From Epiperipatus broadwayi (lineage: Eukaryota > Onychophora > Udeonychophora > Euonychophora > Peripatidae): DNA of 64,000 nt. A program made the translations under genes and the position numbers. Location of the stretch: contig JAQFVV010000017.1 in NCBI GenBank assembly GCA_028023455.1, positions 6,602,098 through 6,666,097 on the forward strand, written 5' to 3'. This document shows, piece after piece, positions 36,804 to 48,111 of this stretch (its first letter is position 1; every line of letters starts with the position of its first letter). A model generated the notes under the pieces. That model was not told the DNA's origin, did not search any database, and saw only the letters and a program-made list of their open reading frames with translations.

Positions 36804-37343
36804 AACTGAAACACACAGGCTTATTATATACCTGTGTCTATATATGTAATATATAGGGTATATGAGCACAGACTTTCATATGACCCATCACACTCCACAC
36901 TATCTCATAACACTGATACACTTGAACAAATATATGTTGAAAAGATAAATAATCACCAATATACGTATTTCACGCTAAACCAGCAATCATCAGTTGGGCC
37001 AGATTACCATCTCCTCACATATGTGCTGTAAATGCTCAGATATATATTAAGATACCCAATCCTCATACTTTAATGGACAGGCTTCAATCTACTCCAACTC
37101 TTCAACCATCCATCCAATTGAAAATCTGATGATGGAACGCTCAAAGGCCACCCTGAGGCCGAGATTCTTGTCACACCCATGTTGACGTAAGGTCAATCTG
37201 ACCCTTCATGTACAGGACAATCCAATTAATACATATACAAGAGATAGGCAGACATCTCTACTATGTAATAACTGAAACACACAGGCTTATTATATACCTG
37301 TGTCTATATATGTAATATATAGGGTATGTGTGCACAGACTTTT
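36804..37343 (-). mobile_element. HH3 hammerhead element, 540 bp, 74-bp terminal direct repeats, 14-bp TSD
   Basis: Flanked by perfect direct repeats TACAGTATTTTAAT at 36790-36803 and 37344-37357. The first and last 74 bp (36804-36877 and 37270-37343) are near-identical, so the insertion is 1.16 copies of a 466-bp unit. There are no TG...CA ends, primer-binding site or coding frame, which argues against an LTR retrotransposon. The minus strand carries an exact hammerhead core in the single-copy part. A partial tandem multimer enclosed by one TSD is best explained by reverse transcription of a circular or multimeric RNA. Confidence 0.85.
36956..36997 (-). ncRNA. Hammerhead ribozyme, HH3 family
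   Basis: Minus strand 5'-3': stem I arm CCAA (36997-36994); CUGAUGA (36993-36987); stem II UUGCU-GGUUU-AGCGU (three Watson-Crick pairs, a U-G and a U/U); GAAA (36971-36968); palindromic minimal stem III UACGUA (36967-36962); then U and A, with predicted cleavage between 36960 and 36959; and the second stem I arm UUGG, pairing four of four. Every invariant core position is present. Stem II is the weakest part. Type I topology with a self-complementary stem III, as in Penelope-like elements and retrozymes. Confidence 0.8.
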
Positions 37344-37357
37344 TACAGTATTTTAAT

Positions 37358-39111
37358 ATATTATTATTATGAATCTACTATATATATATCAGTACCATTT
37401 TTTACATGTAAAGAATAGGAATGATGAATTTTTAAATTTTTTTTTCTAAAAACAAAAAGTGGAAAATGATATAAATCACACACAACAATAACGCTCTAGT
37501 CATTAATGGCTAATCAAATACAAAATTCTTTTGCAATATATTACGTTCTGATAAAGATATTTTTGTCTACTTTTATTTTTTTCAAATTTTACTATATTCG
37601 GTGTAAAGAATAATATTTTCATTCTCGATTTATTTCTAATCAAAATAGATTGATAAATTGTAAAATGATGATAATATTGTTGTTATTTGCAGCATTCTAA
37701 TGGTTTATTTATCTTTTTTTAAGTCATTTTGCTTAGAATTTAAAACTTTCTTATTTTCTATTCTCTATTTTTGAAATCAACGGAAATTATTTGAATCATT
37801 GTGAATGTTTTTTTAAGTAGATGTTCTGCTGTTGATTGTGAGCATTGAAAGTAAAAACACTTGGGAAATTTCATAGAAATCATTGCGCAGCTACCCACAT
37901 ACACAGTTTAGAGGGAACACTAACCATAATTGCCAATTATTTATGATAAATTTATACACATTTTATATTATTAAAGATAAAATTGTAAGTAAAAATGTTT
38001 TAAATATATATATTAGGGAGAGGGTGTGTCATGAAAATCAATATTTTGAGCTAGGATAAAGTGGCCTCCATCATTTGAAAGGTCTTTTTAGGATTTTTTG
38101 ATTGCCCTATTACTTCCATGCATAATCTAACATATTCCTACCATTTTGAATTAAGAAGGAAGTAACTTCCAATACTTGGGATATGTGGTTGATGTACTCA
38201 AGTTAAACATTTCTATGACATTTAAAATTCAGGTTAGTAATATGTACAGTCAATGAATTAAGATGCTAGTGTAGTTAATAAAATTTATTAAAGTATGCAA
38301 CACAGTTTTATTGTGCTGTTGCCCAATTGAACTTTGTCTGCAATATTTTTTTGGGAATTTGAGATCCTATTAATTGGATCTATTTTTATCTTATCCTTTT
38401 TCAAAGTTATTCAACAGCAAACTTTCAATTGGCTAAGCATCTTTGTAAACTATCCTGGGAATTTGATTTTTTTCATTTTTAGTAATGGCTTAAATTCATT
38501 CAAATAAAAATTGATGGAAAATTTTTTGTGCTGAATAATCTTGGATATTTTATTAACTCATTTGTTTAAAAAATTAATAATGCTGACTTGTACAATTCAT
38601 GGACTAAGAGAGAAATTATTGCTCCAAAATATTATTTATGCTTTGTTTTAAAAAAAAATATTATAAAGAAAACTAATATGAATTAAGAAAAGAATGTGCA
38701 AGATTTTTGGAGAACTTATGTATTTTGGTTTGAGTTGAAACTTGTTGGCCAAACTTGGAAACTTCTTATTCTACCTTTAAGGAATAGATAATTATTGGGG
38801 GGACCGGAATACATTCAAAAGTCATCAGTTCAATTTAGATCTTTAACACATGTGCAATAAATATCAGTTTGTATGCTGCATGAAAAATTTCATGAAACAA
38901 ATAAAAGAATGTTGTCCAAGGATTGTTGAAATTGTAATCTTTGCTAGTAATGAGAACCTTTACTTTCTGAGTGTGTTTCCAAATTTGATTATGATCAAAA
39001 AAATAAACAATATAGTGAAGTTTATCGTGAAGTTTTATCTCAAAAATTTAAGTGGACAGCAGATTAAAAAGCTAGAAAGAGCCTGCTCATTTCATTTTCA
39101 AATGATAATAC
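37358..39111. other. Intron 2, unrecognised ORF at 38850-39125
   Basis: AT-rich intronic DNA between the two hammerhead elements. A 91-codon + strand frame (38850-39125; MCNKYQFVCCMKNFMKQIKE start) ends at the left target duplication of the HH1 array. Upstream 38330-38800 has similar composition and may be part of the same unidentified, probably transposon-derived, coding relic. No domain is recognised. Confidence 0.4.
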
Positions 39112-39290
39112 ATAATTATCTATAAATATATATGATATGGCTGAAGATCTATCAGCCCCATATAGCCATTTGAGTTGGATAGCTGGGTTTGAAGACATGT
39201 AGATGTCTGAAAATTTCAGATTTTCCACTCAATAGATAACTTTTAGTTAAATGCTTGGCTATGGGTTGGTATTTTTAGATCTAGTGTCTG

Positions 39291-39359
39291 AACCTACCCT
39301 GATACCTCTTTGAGGAGTGCCAAAGCACGAAACCATGGTCAGGGGTTTGGGAAGGGGTT
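39291..39359 (+). ncRNA. Hammerhead ribozyme, HH1 copy 1 (one core substitution)
   Basis: Distal stem I AACC ... GGUU; proximal stem I ACCUCU with AGGGGU (six pairs, one U-G). The core is UUGAGGA at 39310-39316, where the invariant first C has become U. Stem II is GUGC-CAAA-GCAC, then GAAA (39329-39332), palindromic stem III CCAUGG, and UC with predicted cleavage after 39340. Apart from C3 to U it is canonical; this substitution is expected to cripple cleavage. The corresponding site in copy 2 (39715-39775) keeps CUGAGGA, stem II, GAAA and CCAUGG but lacks the UC cleavage site and the following stem I arm. Confidence 0.8.
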
Positions 39360-40124
39360 CCTGACAGAGATATTTTAAGTGCTGGCTCTGGCTAAGCATT
39401 TATCATAAAGCTTGTAGAGGAATTGGCAATCCTCATTGTTTTTATAACTTACAAGCTTAAGAGATAGGGTCACATGTTCTATGTCTCTTATTTTGACTAT
39501 TTATAGTCTTTGCCATAAGTCTTATGCAATTTTATATTGCTAAGACTACTAATATATGGTATGGCTGAAGATCTATCAGCCCCATATAGCTATTTGAGTT
39601 GGATAGCTGGGTTTGAAGACATGTAGATGTCTGAAAATTTCAGATTTTCCACTCAATAGATAACTTTTAGTTAAATGCTTGGCTTTGGGTTGGTATTTTT
39701 AGATCTAGTGTCTGAACCTACCCTGACATCTCTCTGAGGAGTGCCAAAGCACGAAACCATGGGGAGGGTTTCCTGACAGATATTTTAAGTGCTGGCTCTG
39801 GCTAAGCATTTATCATAAAGCTTGTAGAGGAATTGGCAATCCTCATTGTTTTTATAACTTACAAGCTTAAGAGATAGGGTCACATGTTCTATGTCTCTTA
39901 TTTTGACTATTTTTAGTCTTTGCCACAAGTCTTATGCAATTTTATATTGCTAAGACTACTAATATATGGTATGGCTGAAGATCTATCAGCCCCATATAGC
40001 TATTTGAGTTGGATAGCTGGGTTTGAAGACATGTAGATGTCTGAAAATTTCAGATTTTCCACTCAATAGATAACTTTTAGTTAAATGCTTGGCTTTGGGT
40101 TGGTATTTTTAGATCTAGTGTCTG

Positions 40125-40193
40125 AACCTACCCTGACATCTCTCTGAAGAGTGCCAAAGCATGAAACCATGGTCAGGGGTTTGGGAAGGGGTT
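40125..40193 (+). ncRNA. Hammerhead ribozyme, HH1 copy 3, complete core
   Basis: CUGAAGA (40144-40150), stem II GUGC-CAAA-GCAU (last pair G-U), GAAA (40163-40166), palindromic stem III CCAUGG (40167-40172), UC with predicted cleavage between 40174 and 40175. Proximal stem I AUCUCU pairs with AGGGGU (two U-G). After an internal loop, CCC pairs with GGG and AACC with GGUU, giving the long, bulged stem I that active natural type I hammerheads use for tertiary contacts. All invariant residues are present, so this is the best candidate for activity in the window. Confidence 0.85.
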
Positions 40194-40481
40194 CCTGACA
40201 GAGATATTTTAAGTGCTGGCTCTGGCTAAGCATTTATCATAAAGCTTGTAGAGGAATTGGCAATCCTCATTGTTTTTATAACTTACAAACTTAAGAGATA
40301 GGATCACATGATCTATGACTCTTATTTTGACTATTTATAATTATCTATAATAAAATTGAATTGTTTTTTCTTAAGTGTACTCTTTTCATCTCTTTAAGAT
40401 TGAGCATTAATGTTAGAATTCTTGATTTAATTGACATAAAAAAAATAAGCAGGTGTATTTTTAGTTCTAATTTTTAATTAC

Positions 40482-40560
40482 AAGGTAATTAGCCTTCGAC
40501 ATGTGCTTTTTAATCATATTACTAACTGGTTATTAGCATATGTCGAAAGCTGTTTACCTT
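40482..40560. repeat. Small fold-back, about 79 bp
   Basis: Imperfect inverted arms AAGGTAATTAGCCTTCGACAT and ATGTCGAAAGCTGTTTACCTT around a 30-bp loop. It is non-coding, and no target duplication is clear. It could be a short MITE or an inverted remnant of a retroelement end. Confidence 0.6.
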
Positions 40561-41169
40561 TTGATTAAGAATTACTAACGAAAGCTGCGCTTGCAAATTA
40601 TATTGTTATTAAGTTGTTTTAATTGTAAATTTATTTTTCAAACTGGATATTTTTCATTGTAAACTAAATTTTTTAATTGTCTCATTAAAAGAATTTGAAA
40701 TTTTATTAAAAAGAAAAGAAAAAACTTTGAAAGGTATGGATTTTCATTGATAAATTGTTTTTGTTTTTTTTTTAACTAGGCTAAATTGAAGTTATTTCAA
40801 TTAATTGTAAATTTTTTATTTCATTATTTTAATGGTACTTGTTGGTTAGACATGCCAGCCACTTGGTGGCGTGCTTGATCTGCAAAAAACACTATTATAA
40901 CCACTCCGGGCCAATATTTTGTAAACTAAAATGCAATCATTTTATTTTTAAATTACTTTTAAACTCATTTTCAAACCATTTTTTTGGATTGAAATTCTTT
41001 TACATTTTTTCTGACACTTGTCTAACGAATTTTGTTAAATACAACATTTTACAAACATTTACTTTTTTTTTACAAATTCATATTTCAAAAGATCTTCACC
41101 AATCTAAATACACTAACCAACAAACCAAACAATAATAATGACAGTGAAAACTAGGCAGCTGCTATTTGG

Positions 41170-41715
41170 TACTAGTCGGTCTGCTGTTTCAGACTAGTCT
41201 GCTCTGTTTTGGTCAGCGACATTTTGCCTAGGATGGCCCCAAACAAGTCTTGATCTTTGTGGAACCGTCACCACACAAATTCATCCAAATAATTCTCCAT
41301 GGACTGTCTTGGTGTATCGCACTTCTTCTTGTTGGCCCACTTGAGGACTCCACAAAGATGCTCGATATTTTGCATGTGCCTACTTGTGCTAGGGTCAACA
41401 AACAGCATGGTTGACCATCAGGTGCTTAAAATCGGCAGGCTGTAGATCACAGCTTCTCTGAACTCCTTCCAACAGTCAGAATAGATGGTTGATCTGGGCT
41501 GTATATTTTCATGGATGGCCTGCAGAATGATAGAGGCGAGCGTGATGGAATGGCTGTTTCATCATTGTTTCACAAGCACAGGTGTTGCAATGTGACAATA
41601 TTTTTCTCCTACAAAACAGCATGTTATTTTCGGTCACAGGCATTTGCCAAAACTTTAAATGCTGCTTACTGCATTCAGCCATTTTGTTAGTATGATAGTG
41701 ATTCTCGCACAAATG
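41170..41715 (-). pseudogene. Merlin/ISXO2-like transposase relic
   Basis: The minus strand, over several frames, reads a Cys-containing N-terminal piece (41712-41509). It then reads STIYSDCWKEF, MVNHAVC with FVDPSTSRHMQNIEHLCG, and MENYLDEFVW followed by FHKDQDLFGAIL. The order T-I-x-S-D-x-W, V-N-H, H-x-Q-x-I-E and Y-L-x-E-F-x-W is that of the DDE domain of Merlin (ISXO2-like) transposases. The block between the N-terminus and STIYSD, which should hold the first catalytic Asp, is deleted, and there are several frame breaks. The region is GC-richer than its surroundings, which suits a younger or transferred element. Terminal repeats not found. Confidence 0.7.
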
Positions 41716-42457
41716 TGAGTAAAGATTTTATCATGTGTTCCCTTTATTTTCCAAGACACTTTCTGAATTTTTCTCTCTTTCAAAAGTGTGTAGGGGGAAG
41801 CATGTGGACAGGATGACAGTTTTTAGTACACAATACTATGTCAGTTTCATTATAAGATGATTAGTTGAAAGACGACATTTCAAGAGTTATGGTAAGTTGA
41901 AGTACAGATACCCTCAAATCATGCTGTAGTGAAATTTATGATAGCATTCGGATAAACTGTAACAGCGTATGTAGCCACTGTTACAGGCTGCGTTAAAAAA
42001 TGGCATTGGTTTCTGAAATCAAGTGAATAACGGCATATTTAGTGTTTTACAGCGAAAGAACGCCACCAGGCTACTGTCCTGACTATAAGATAGCCTGCAG
42101 TGGTCACCTAAATGGCATATTTCTGTGCTTTTGCAGAGAAAATCACCACCAAGCAGCTGGTCTGTCTAAGCGACAAGTATCATTTTAATAATTTGTGAAA
42201 AAACATACTGTTTTGGAACAAAAGATGATGTTAAAATAAAGTTAAAACAATATTTTAGTGGTGCTTTTTAACTAGAAGAGAGGGACATTTTAAATGTGAA
42301 ATTAAAAAAATACATAATATAAAATTTTATTACAAAATGACAATTTTAATAAAGATGCAATAAAATCATTTTCGAAATTTATATTTTATTGAAATGCTTA
42401 AAAGTTATTGTTGTTTTTTTTTCATTTAAGTGAAATTAAACTAGAATAATTTAACTA

Positions 42458-43562
42458 CACCTGGGTCTTGTTTTATGCGGATTTTTTTAATGCGATTTTG
42501 AAGTTATGCGATGCACGTTTCCTCAATATCTTTTTATACTGAGTTTTTTTTTATGTGATAAGGAAGTTCATATTTCACTATATTTATTAGATATCAAGAA
42601 ATTAAAATTATTAATAACTTATTTTGACTTGAAATCCTTTTTTTAATCCCCAAAAATATAATGTTATATTAGCAGCTAACGTGAAATTGGCCTGAAGCTG
42701 TATTTAGAATCTTAGCTTCTACGTAAAATAACCTACTTATACTTATGAGTAAATAGTAATAATAGATTTATACTTACGAATATAAAAATATCGCAATAAA
42801 TATTCAAAAATTTTAAACTTTTAAAACATATTTTGTTAGGTATAACAGAAATAAACATTCTTTTAGATTTTTAAAATAAATAACGAAGATTTTGTTGATT
42901 TTGTAAACTGAAAATAATCTTTCTAATGATAATGTATGATTTTTTTTTTTTGATTGAAATCTCATATTTTTAATATAGAAACAAAATGTGAACATTATAT
43001 AGAAACAAAATGTGAACATTTAAAATTTATTTTCGTAATAAACAAAAATATCTATCAAATGAAGACAAATTTATTATTTTCTGACAAGTAATAATCATTT
43101 AATCATAGATTTTACGTTGATATGTGGGACAAAGAAAAACATTAGAAAATGCTGAAATCTGAGAGAGTTTGAGGCAATGAACAACCTCTTAAATTTCAAC
43201 AAGAGCTAAATAGTTATATGTCTGGATATCGTGAGCTTTATAAATAATTAACAAAATCATTGTCTCAAAGTTTAATCACCAATTACATTGTCGACCGAAA
43301 ACCATTAACACAGCACAAGACTGAAAATGGCACTATTGTGGCAAATCTGATTTCTTACCAGTTCACAAATGTACCACATATTGTCAAATAGCGATAATGA
43401 TTAAAATATGTATGAAAAAATGTAAAATTAAATACTGTAGTTAATAAAAAAAGTAAAAAAAGTTTGTCTTGTATCAATTTTTTTTAAATATTTGAAATAT
43501 TAACCATACTTAATGCAGATTTTCTGCGGAACCTATCTACTGCATAAAACGAGACCCAGGTG
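42458..43562. mobile_element. Non-autonomous pogo/Tigger-like DNA transposon
   Basis: The left end CACCTGGGTCTTGTTTTATG after TA (42456-42457) matches the reverse complement of the right end, CACCTGGGTCTCGTTTTATG, ending at 43562, one mismatch in 20. Subterminal ATGCGATTTTGAAGTTATGCG is like the ends of Tigger/pogo elements. The right flank reads AA rather than TA. The 1.1-kb interior has no transposase frame, so it is a deletion derivative. Confidence 0.75.
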
Positions 43563-43674
43563 AATTTCTAAAAAAAAAATATTTATCATTTTAAAACTTT
43601 TTCTTTTTTTTTTTTTTAAAAAAAAAAATTAAAATGTACTGGTTCTGAGCAAAGATGTTGTTATGAAATTTTAA

Positions 43675-43876
43675 TTGAAATCAACATTTTAAAATATCAA
43701 AAATTTCTATTAGAATTTTGAAGGCTTTTAAAGATTTTCATTGAAAGTGGATGGGAAATTTTTTATAGGAAGTCAGTTGAAATCAACATAAAATATCAAA
43801 ATTTTTTATTAGAATTTCCAAGGCTTTTAAAGATTTTCATTGAAAGTGGGATGGAAAATTTTTTATAGGAAGTCAA
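43675..43876. repeat. Two-copy tandem duplication, period 102 bp
   Basis: The block beginning TTGAAATCAACAT and ending TTTTTTATAGGAAGTCA is repeated head to tail with few differences. It is non-coding, lies directly beyond the pogo-like element, and is unrelated to the other repeats seen. Confidence 0.85.
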
Positions 43877-43970
43877 ATTAAGCAGAAAAACAATGGTAAA
43901 ACAACAGATTGTATCTAGACTACAAATGAGTTACAGAGTTGTGCAAACACTTTTTGTAAAGATTGAAGAG

Positions 43971-44309
43971 CCAATAAACATCACATGATCACCATTTCTT
44001 ATGCTTGCTTATAACTGTTATTCAAACAGGCAAAACTCGCTCTGCATATTGCCACACACAGCAAGCTAGAGTAATCAATGGATGCCAGAAGGCTTGTACA
44101 TAAAATCCCCATTTAGTGCCTACTCATCCAATATCCCCAGACTAGTTTCTGGCTTGTTCTCTCAGATCCAAGCCACAAGCCAGAAACTAGTCTGGGGATA
44201 TTGGATGAGTAGGCACTAGTTGGGGATTTTATGTACAAGCCTTCTGGCATCCATTGATTAATCTAGCTTGCAGTATGTGGCAATATGTATAGTGAGTTTT
44301 GCCTGTTTG
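43971..44309 (+). mobile_element. HH2 copy f: head-to-head dimer, 13-bp TSD
   Basis: Bounded by perfect direct repeats AAAGATTGAAGAG at 43958-43970 and 44310-44322. The left half runs as HH2 on + from CATCACATGATCACC through the ATCCCCAGACTAG block. The right half is the same sequence inverted, giving a hairpin of about 130-bp arms centred near 44160. The arms are almost identical, so the event is fairly recent. The junction removed the CUGAUGA core, so neither half has a complete ribozyme, though GAAACUAGUCUGGGG remains in both. Confidence 0.8.
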
Positions 44310-44364
44310 AAAGATTGAAGAGTTACCTTTCAAACATAATAAACCTTTAATAAGTCTTAGTGCA

Positions 44365-44735
44365 TACCAGAGTAATCAATGGATGCAGGAAGGTTTGTGC
44401 TTAAAATCCGTATCTAGTGCCTACTCATTTAATATCGCCAGACTAGTTTTTAGCTTGTGGCTTTCATCAATGGAGAGCCTTGGATCTAAGAGCAGCGTAA
44501 ATGGATCTTAGGATTCCAGCAGTCATCTTTTATTTTTTAGCTAACTATAAAGTAATGAAAACACAATAATGTTTTCAAGCTAAGGTCATTAGCTTATATA
44601 GTTGTATAGATCTGAATTCAGTTCAGCATCAATACTTATTGGTGTCTTTGGTAGTTCTTTAATAACCACAGTCACTATAATATAAAGCATAAAGAATGGT
44701 AATCATGATGTTTGATGGTTTAAATCTTGCTGATG
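44365..44735 (+). repeat. HH2 copy g, single diverged unit
   Basis: Covers most of an HH2 unit from AGAGTAATCAATGGATGC to the ATCATGATGTTTGATGGTTTA end. The minus-strand hammerhead is eroded (UUGAUGA and AAAA for the two cores), although the stem III palindrome CUAG and the UCUGG that follows remain. It lies 60 bp beyond copy f, and no clear target duplication was found. Confidence 0.7.
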
Positions 44736-45121
44736 TTGATATGGTGTCATACTGAGCTAAGTTCTATAAAGTAATGCTTTTGTTTGAGTTTATTTTATTC
44801 TTTTATCTATTATGCTAGAGTTATGGAACCTCTTGCATGTATATCAGGAATGTATATTAATTTGGGATTGTCCACCAGCTAGTTACCATTGATATTCAAG
44901 ATCATCTCCAAACCTTTCTATTATTTTGCTCTATTTTTTTTTCAATTACTCATAGGAATTTTTTTTCTGTTTTTAGATCAATTCTCTGTAGTCTTTTTTT
45001 AACTATAAAAATGCTCTATTTACATTTATAATTTGTCTTATTTCCCATTTATTGTCGAACATATAGCCAAAAAATACTAACAGACAATAAAATAAGTTTT
45101 AAAAATTAAATATTTGTTTAA

Positions 45122-46567
<1,446 letters not shown>

Positions 46568-46806
46568 AGGAATATTTATATGTTGGACTATTTCCATCAT
46601 CTAATATGAGTATTGAATGTCTTTAGAAAAATTTAATTTTATTTAACTATTCCAAATACATTCAACTGTTAGTAATAGCACATCAAACAGTTGATGTCCT
46701 ATTACTAACAGTTGAATGTATTTGAAATATTTAAATAAAGTTAAATTTTTTTAAAGACATTCAATACTCATATTAGATGATGGAAATAGTCCAATATAAA
46801 AATATA
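46568..46806. repeat. Fold-back (MITE-like) element, about 240 bp
   Basis: Nearly perfect inverted arms. TTGGACTATTTCCATCATC at the left is matched by GATGATGGAAATAGTCCAA at the right. Pairing continues through ATTCAATACTCATATTAG and ACATTCAACTGTTAGTAAT to a short centre at about 46685. It is non-coding. A related single arm lies at 55475-55570 (ACAGTTGAATGTATTTGG, AGATGATGGAAATA), so this is a dispersed family. Confidence 0.8.
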
Positions 46807-47533
46807 ACTAGAACACTATCATCATAAACAGTCAGGAAAACATTAAAGAGAGATAGTTTATCATTAATAATACCCACTTGATAAATCAAAAAGATTCTTG
46901 TATAGCGTTGGCATGAAATGGAATATGTAAATTACAAATTTACATACTAACCATTGAGTATTAATAATGTGTTTTCTCCTAATAATACCAGCTTAGCCAA
47001 TAAGTTTGAGCGCTATGATTATGAACTTCCAGGTCGAAAGCATTGCTAAGCGAGTTATTAGTTAATTGTGAAATAAAATTTAATTTTTGGGGGGGAAGCA
47101 AATTAACCCTATTTATAGAATTAAAAAAAAAAGTTTATTTTTCACATATCATCTTAAGTTTATCATATACTACTAGTGGTATGCATACCATAAGTTGAAA
47201 ATCTAATTTTCAATAAGAAAATTTTCCTTTATCATAAAAAGAATGGGTGTAAGGGATCTATAATTAAAATAAATACATTCATTTAGAATATAACTTATAT
47301 ATATATAAAAAGTTGACCCAAATTTTCATTGCAGATAAAAAAAAAAAAAAGATTGCAGCACATATTATTTAATATCTTGTAATGAATTATTATATTGGAC
47401 CAGAATCTTTAATTCAGCATATTAAAGGAAATCTACAAAGCCACTGAGTTTTGCTGCTTACAATAGATTGGTAAAACTTAACACCAATGTTTCACATATC
47501 TAGATTTAATAATGCAAAGAAACATATCTTATC
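46807..47533. other. Intron 3, nothing recognised
   Basis: AT-rich, with a poly-A run near 47338. No feature supported. Confidence 0.55.
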
Positions 47534-48111
47534 TTGATTATTCCATGTGCATTAAATTGCTCAAAATTTCATGGGTTCATGTACTCTAATTCAACTGTTC
47601 CTCAATTTCACAAACTGGCAGATCTATCCTCCTTATTTCGTAACCATGCTCTATGTAAATACAAATCATCTCGCAAGGCAAATATAAAATTATACCTCAA
47701 TGATTTAATAACTGTTGGATTCAAACAATATCTTCTAAAAATAAAACGATTTTACAACAAATTAAATTCTAACCCATCTACTGACGAGAGACTGTGGCTT
47801 CTCTTCCCATATATTCTTACATTAACAAAAACTTTTAATAAAACATTCTCTCCAACTTATTGTCATGCTTTCTGTACCCTCCCCCCCCCCAAATTACCAA
47901 CAGATTACTTAACAACTCCAAGAATATGCTTGAGCCCAAACTCACCTCTAGCACTGTTATAAAATTAAATGCTCTCAGACTGGATGCCAATCAATCTATT
48001 AAGGTGAATGTTGAGCATCCTTATCTACATGCCTCACACATCATCAATATCTATACAAAAGAGCCTCACACAAATCAGAAAAGGAGATCTATCTTTATGG
48101 GCTTCCAATAA
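47534..48111 (+). pseudogene. Unidentified coding relic broken at a C10 tract
   Basis: Two overlapping + strand frames: 47534-47962 (SLFRNHALCKYKSSRKANIK, DERLWLLFPYILT) and 47860-48111 (SSTVIKLNALRLDANQSIKV, HASHIINIYTKE). They meet at a run of ten C at 47881-47890. Moving between frames there gives one plausible polypeptide of about 190 residues, suggesting the C run changed length and broke it. Sequence to about 48430 (CTCGAAAGCGTTC, then AATAAA) resembles a retroelement 3' end. The protein family is not recognised; most likely transposon-derived. Confidence 0.35.

Larger units (their letters stand above)
39126..40336 (+). mobile_element. HH1 hammerhead repeat array, 2.85 tandem units, 14-bp TSD
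   Basis: Three head-to-tail copies of a non-coding unit. The phrase CTGAAGATCTATCAGCC recurs at 39141, 39565 and 39975, so the units are 424 and 410 bp and the third stops early. The whole array lies between perfect direct repeats ATAATTATCTATAA at 39112-39125 and 40337-40350, so it was inserted as one multimer rather than amplified in place. Each unit contains small hairpins (GGCTGA/TCAGCC, AGACAT/ATGTCT, CTGAAA/TTTCAG) and a hammerhead ribozyme. Copies 1 and 3 retain the cleavage site. Copy 2 has lost about 15 bp there. Confidence 0.9.

Noticed and set aside
37125-37180. CTGATGATGG...GAGATTCTTGTCA on + in the HH3 element as a hammerhead
   Set aside because: It starts like a core, but there is GAGA instead of GAAA and no paired stem I. 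The convincing ribozyme of this element is on the minus strand at 36956-36997.
36804-37343. Miniature LTR retrotransposon (TRIM)
   Set aside because: No TG...CA ends, primer-binding site or polypurine tract, and a 14-bp rather than 4-6 bp target duplication.
39126-40336. Ordinary satellite DNA or a CRISPR-like array
   Set aside because: The units are 410-424 bp without spacers, and the array is enclosed by a 14-bp TSD with ribozyme cores, so it is a retro-inserted multimer, not a satellite locus or CRISPR.
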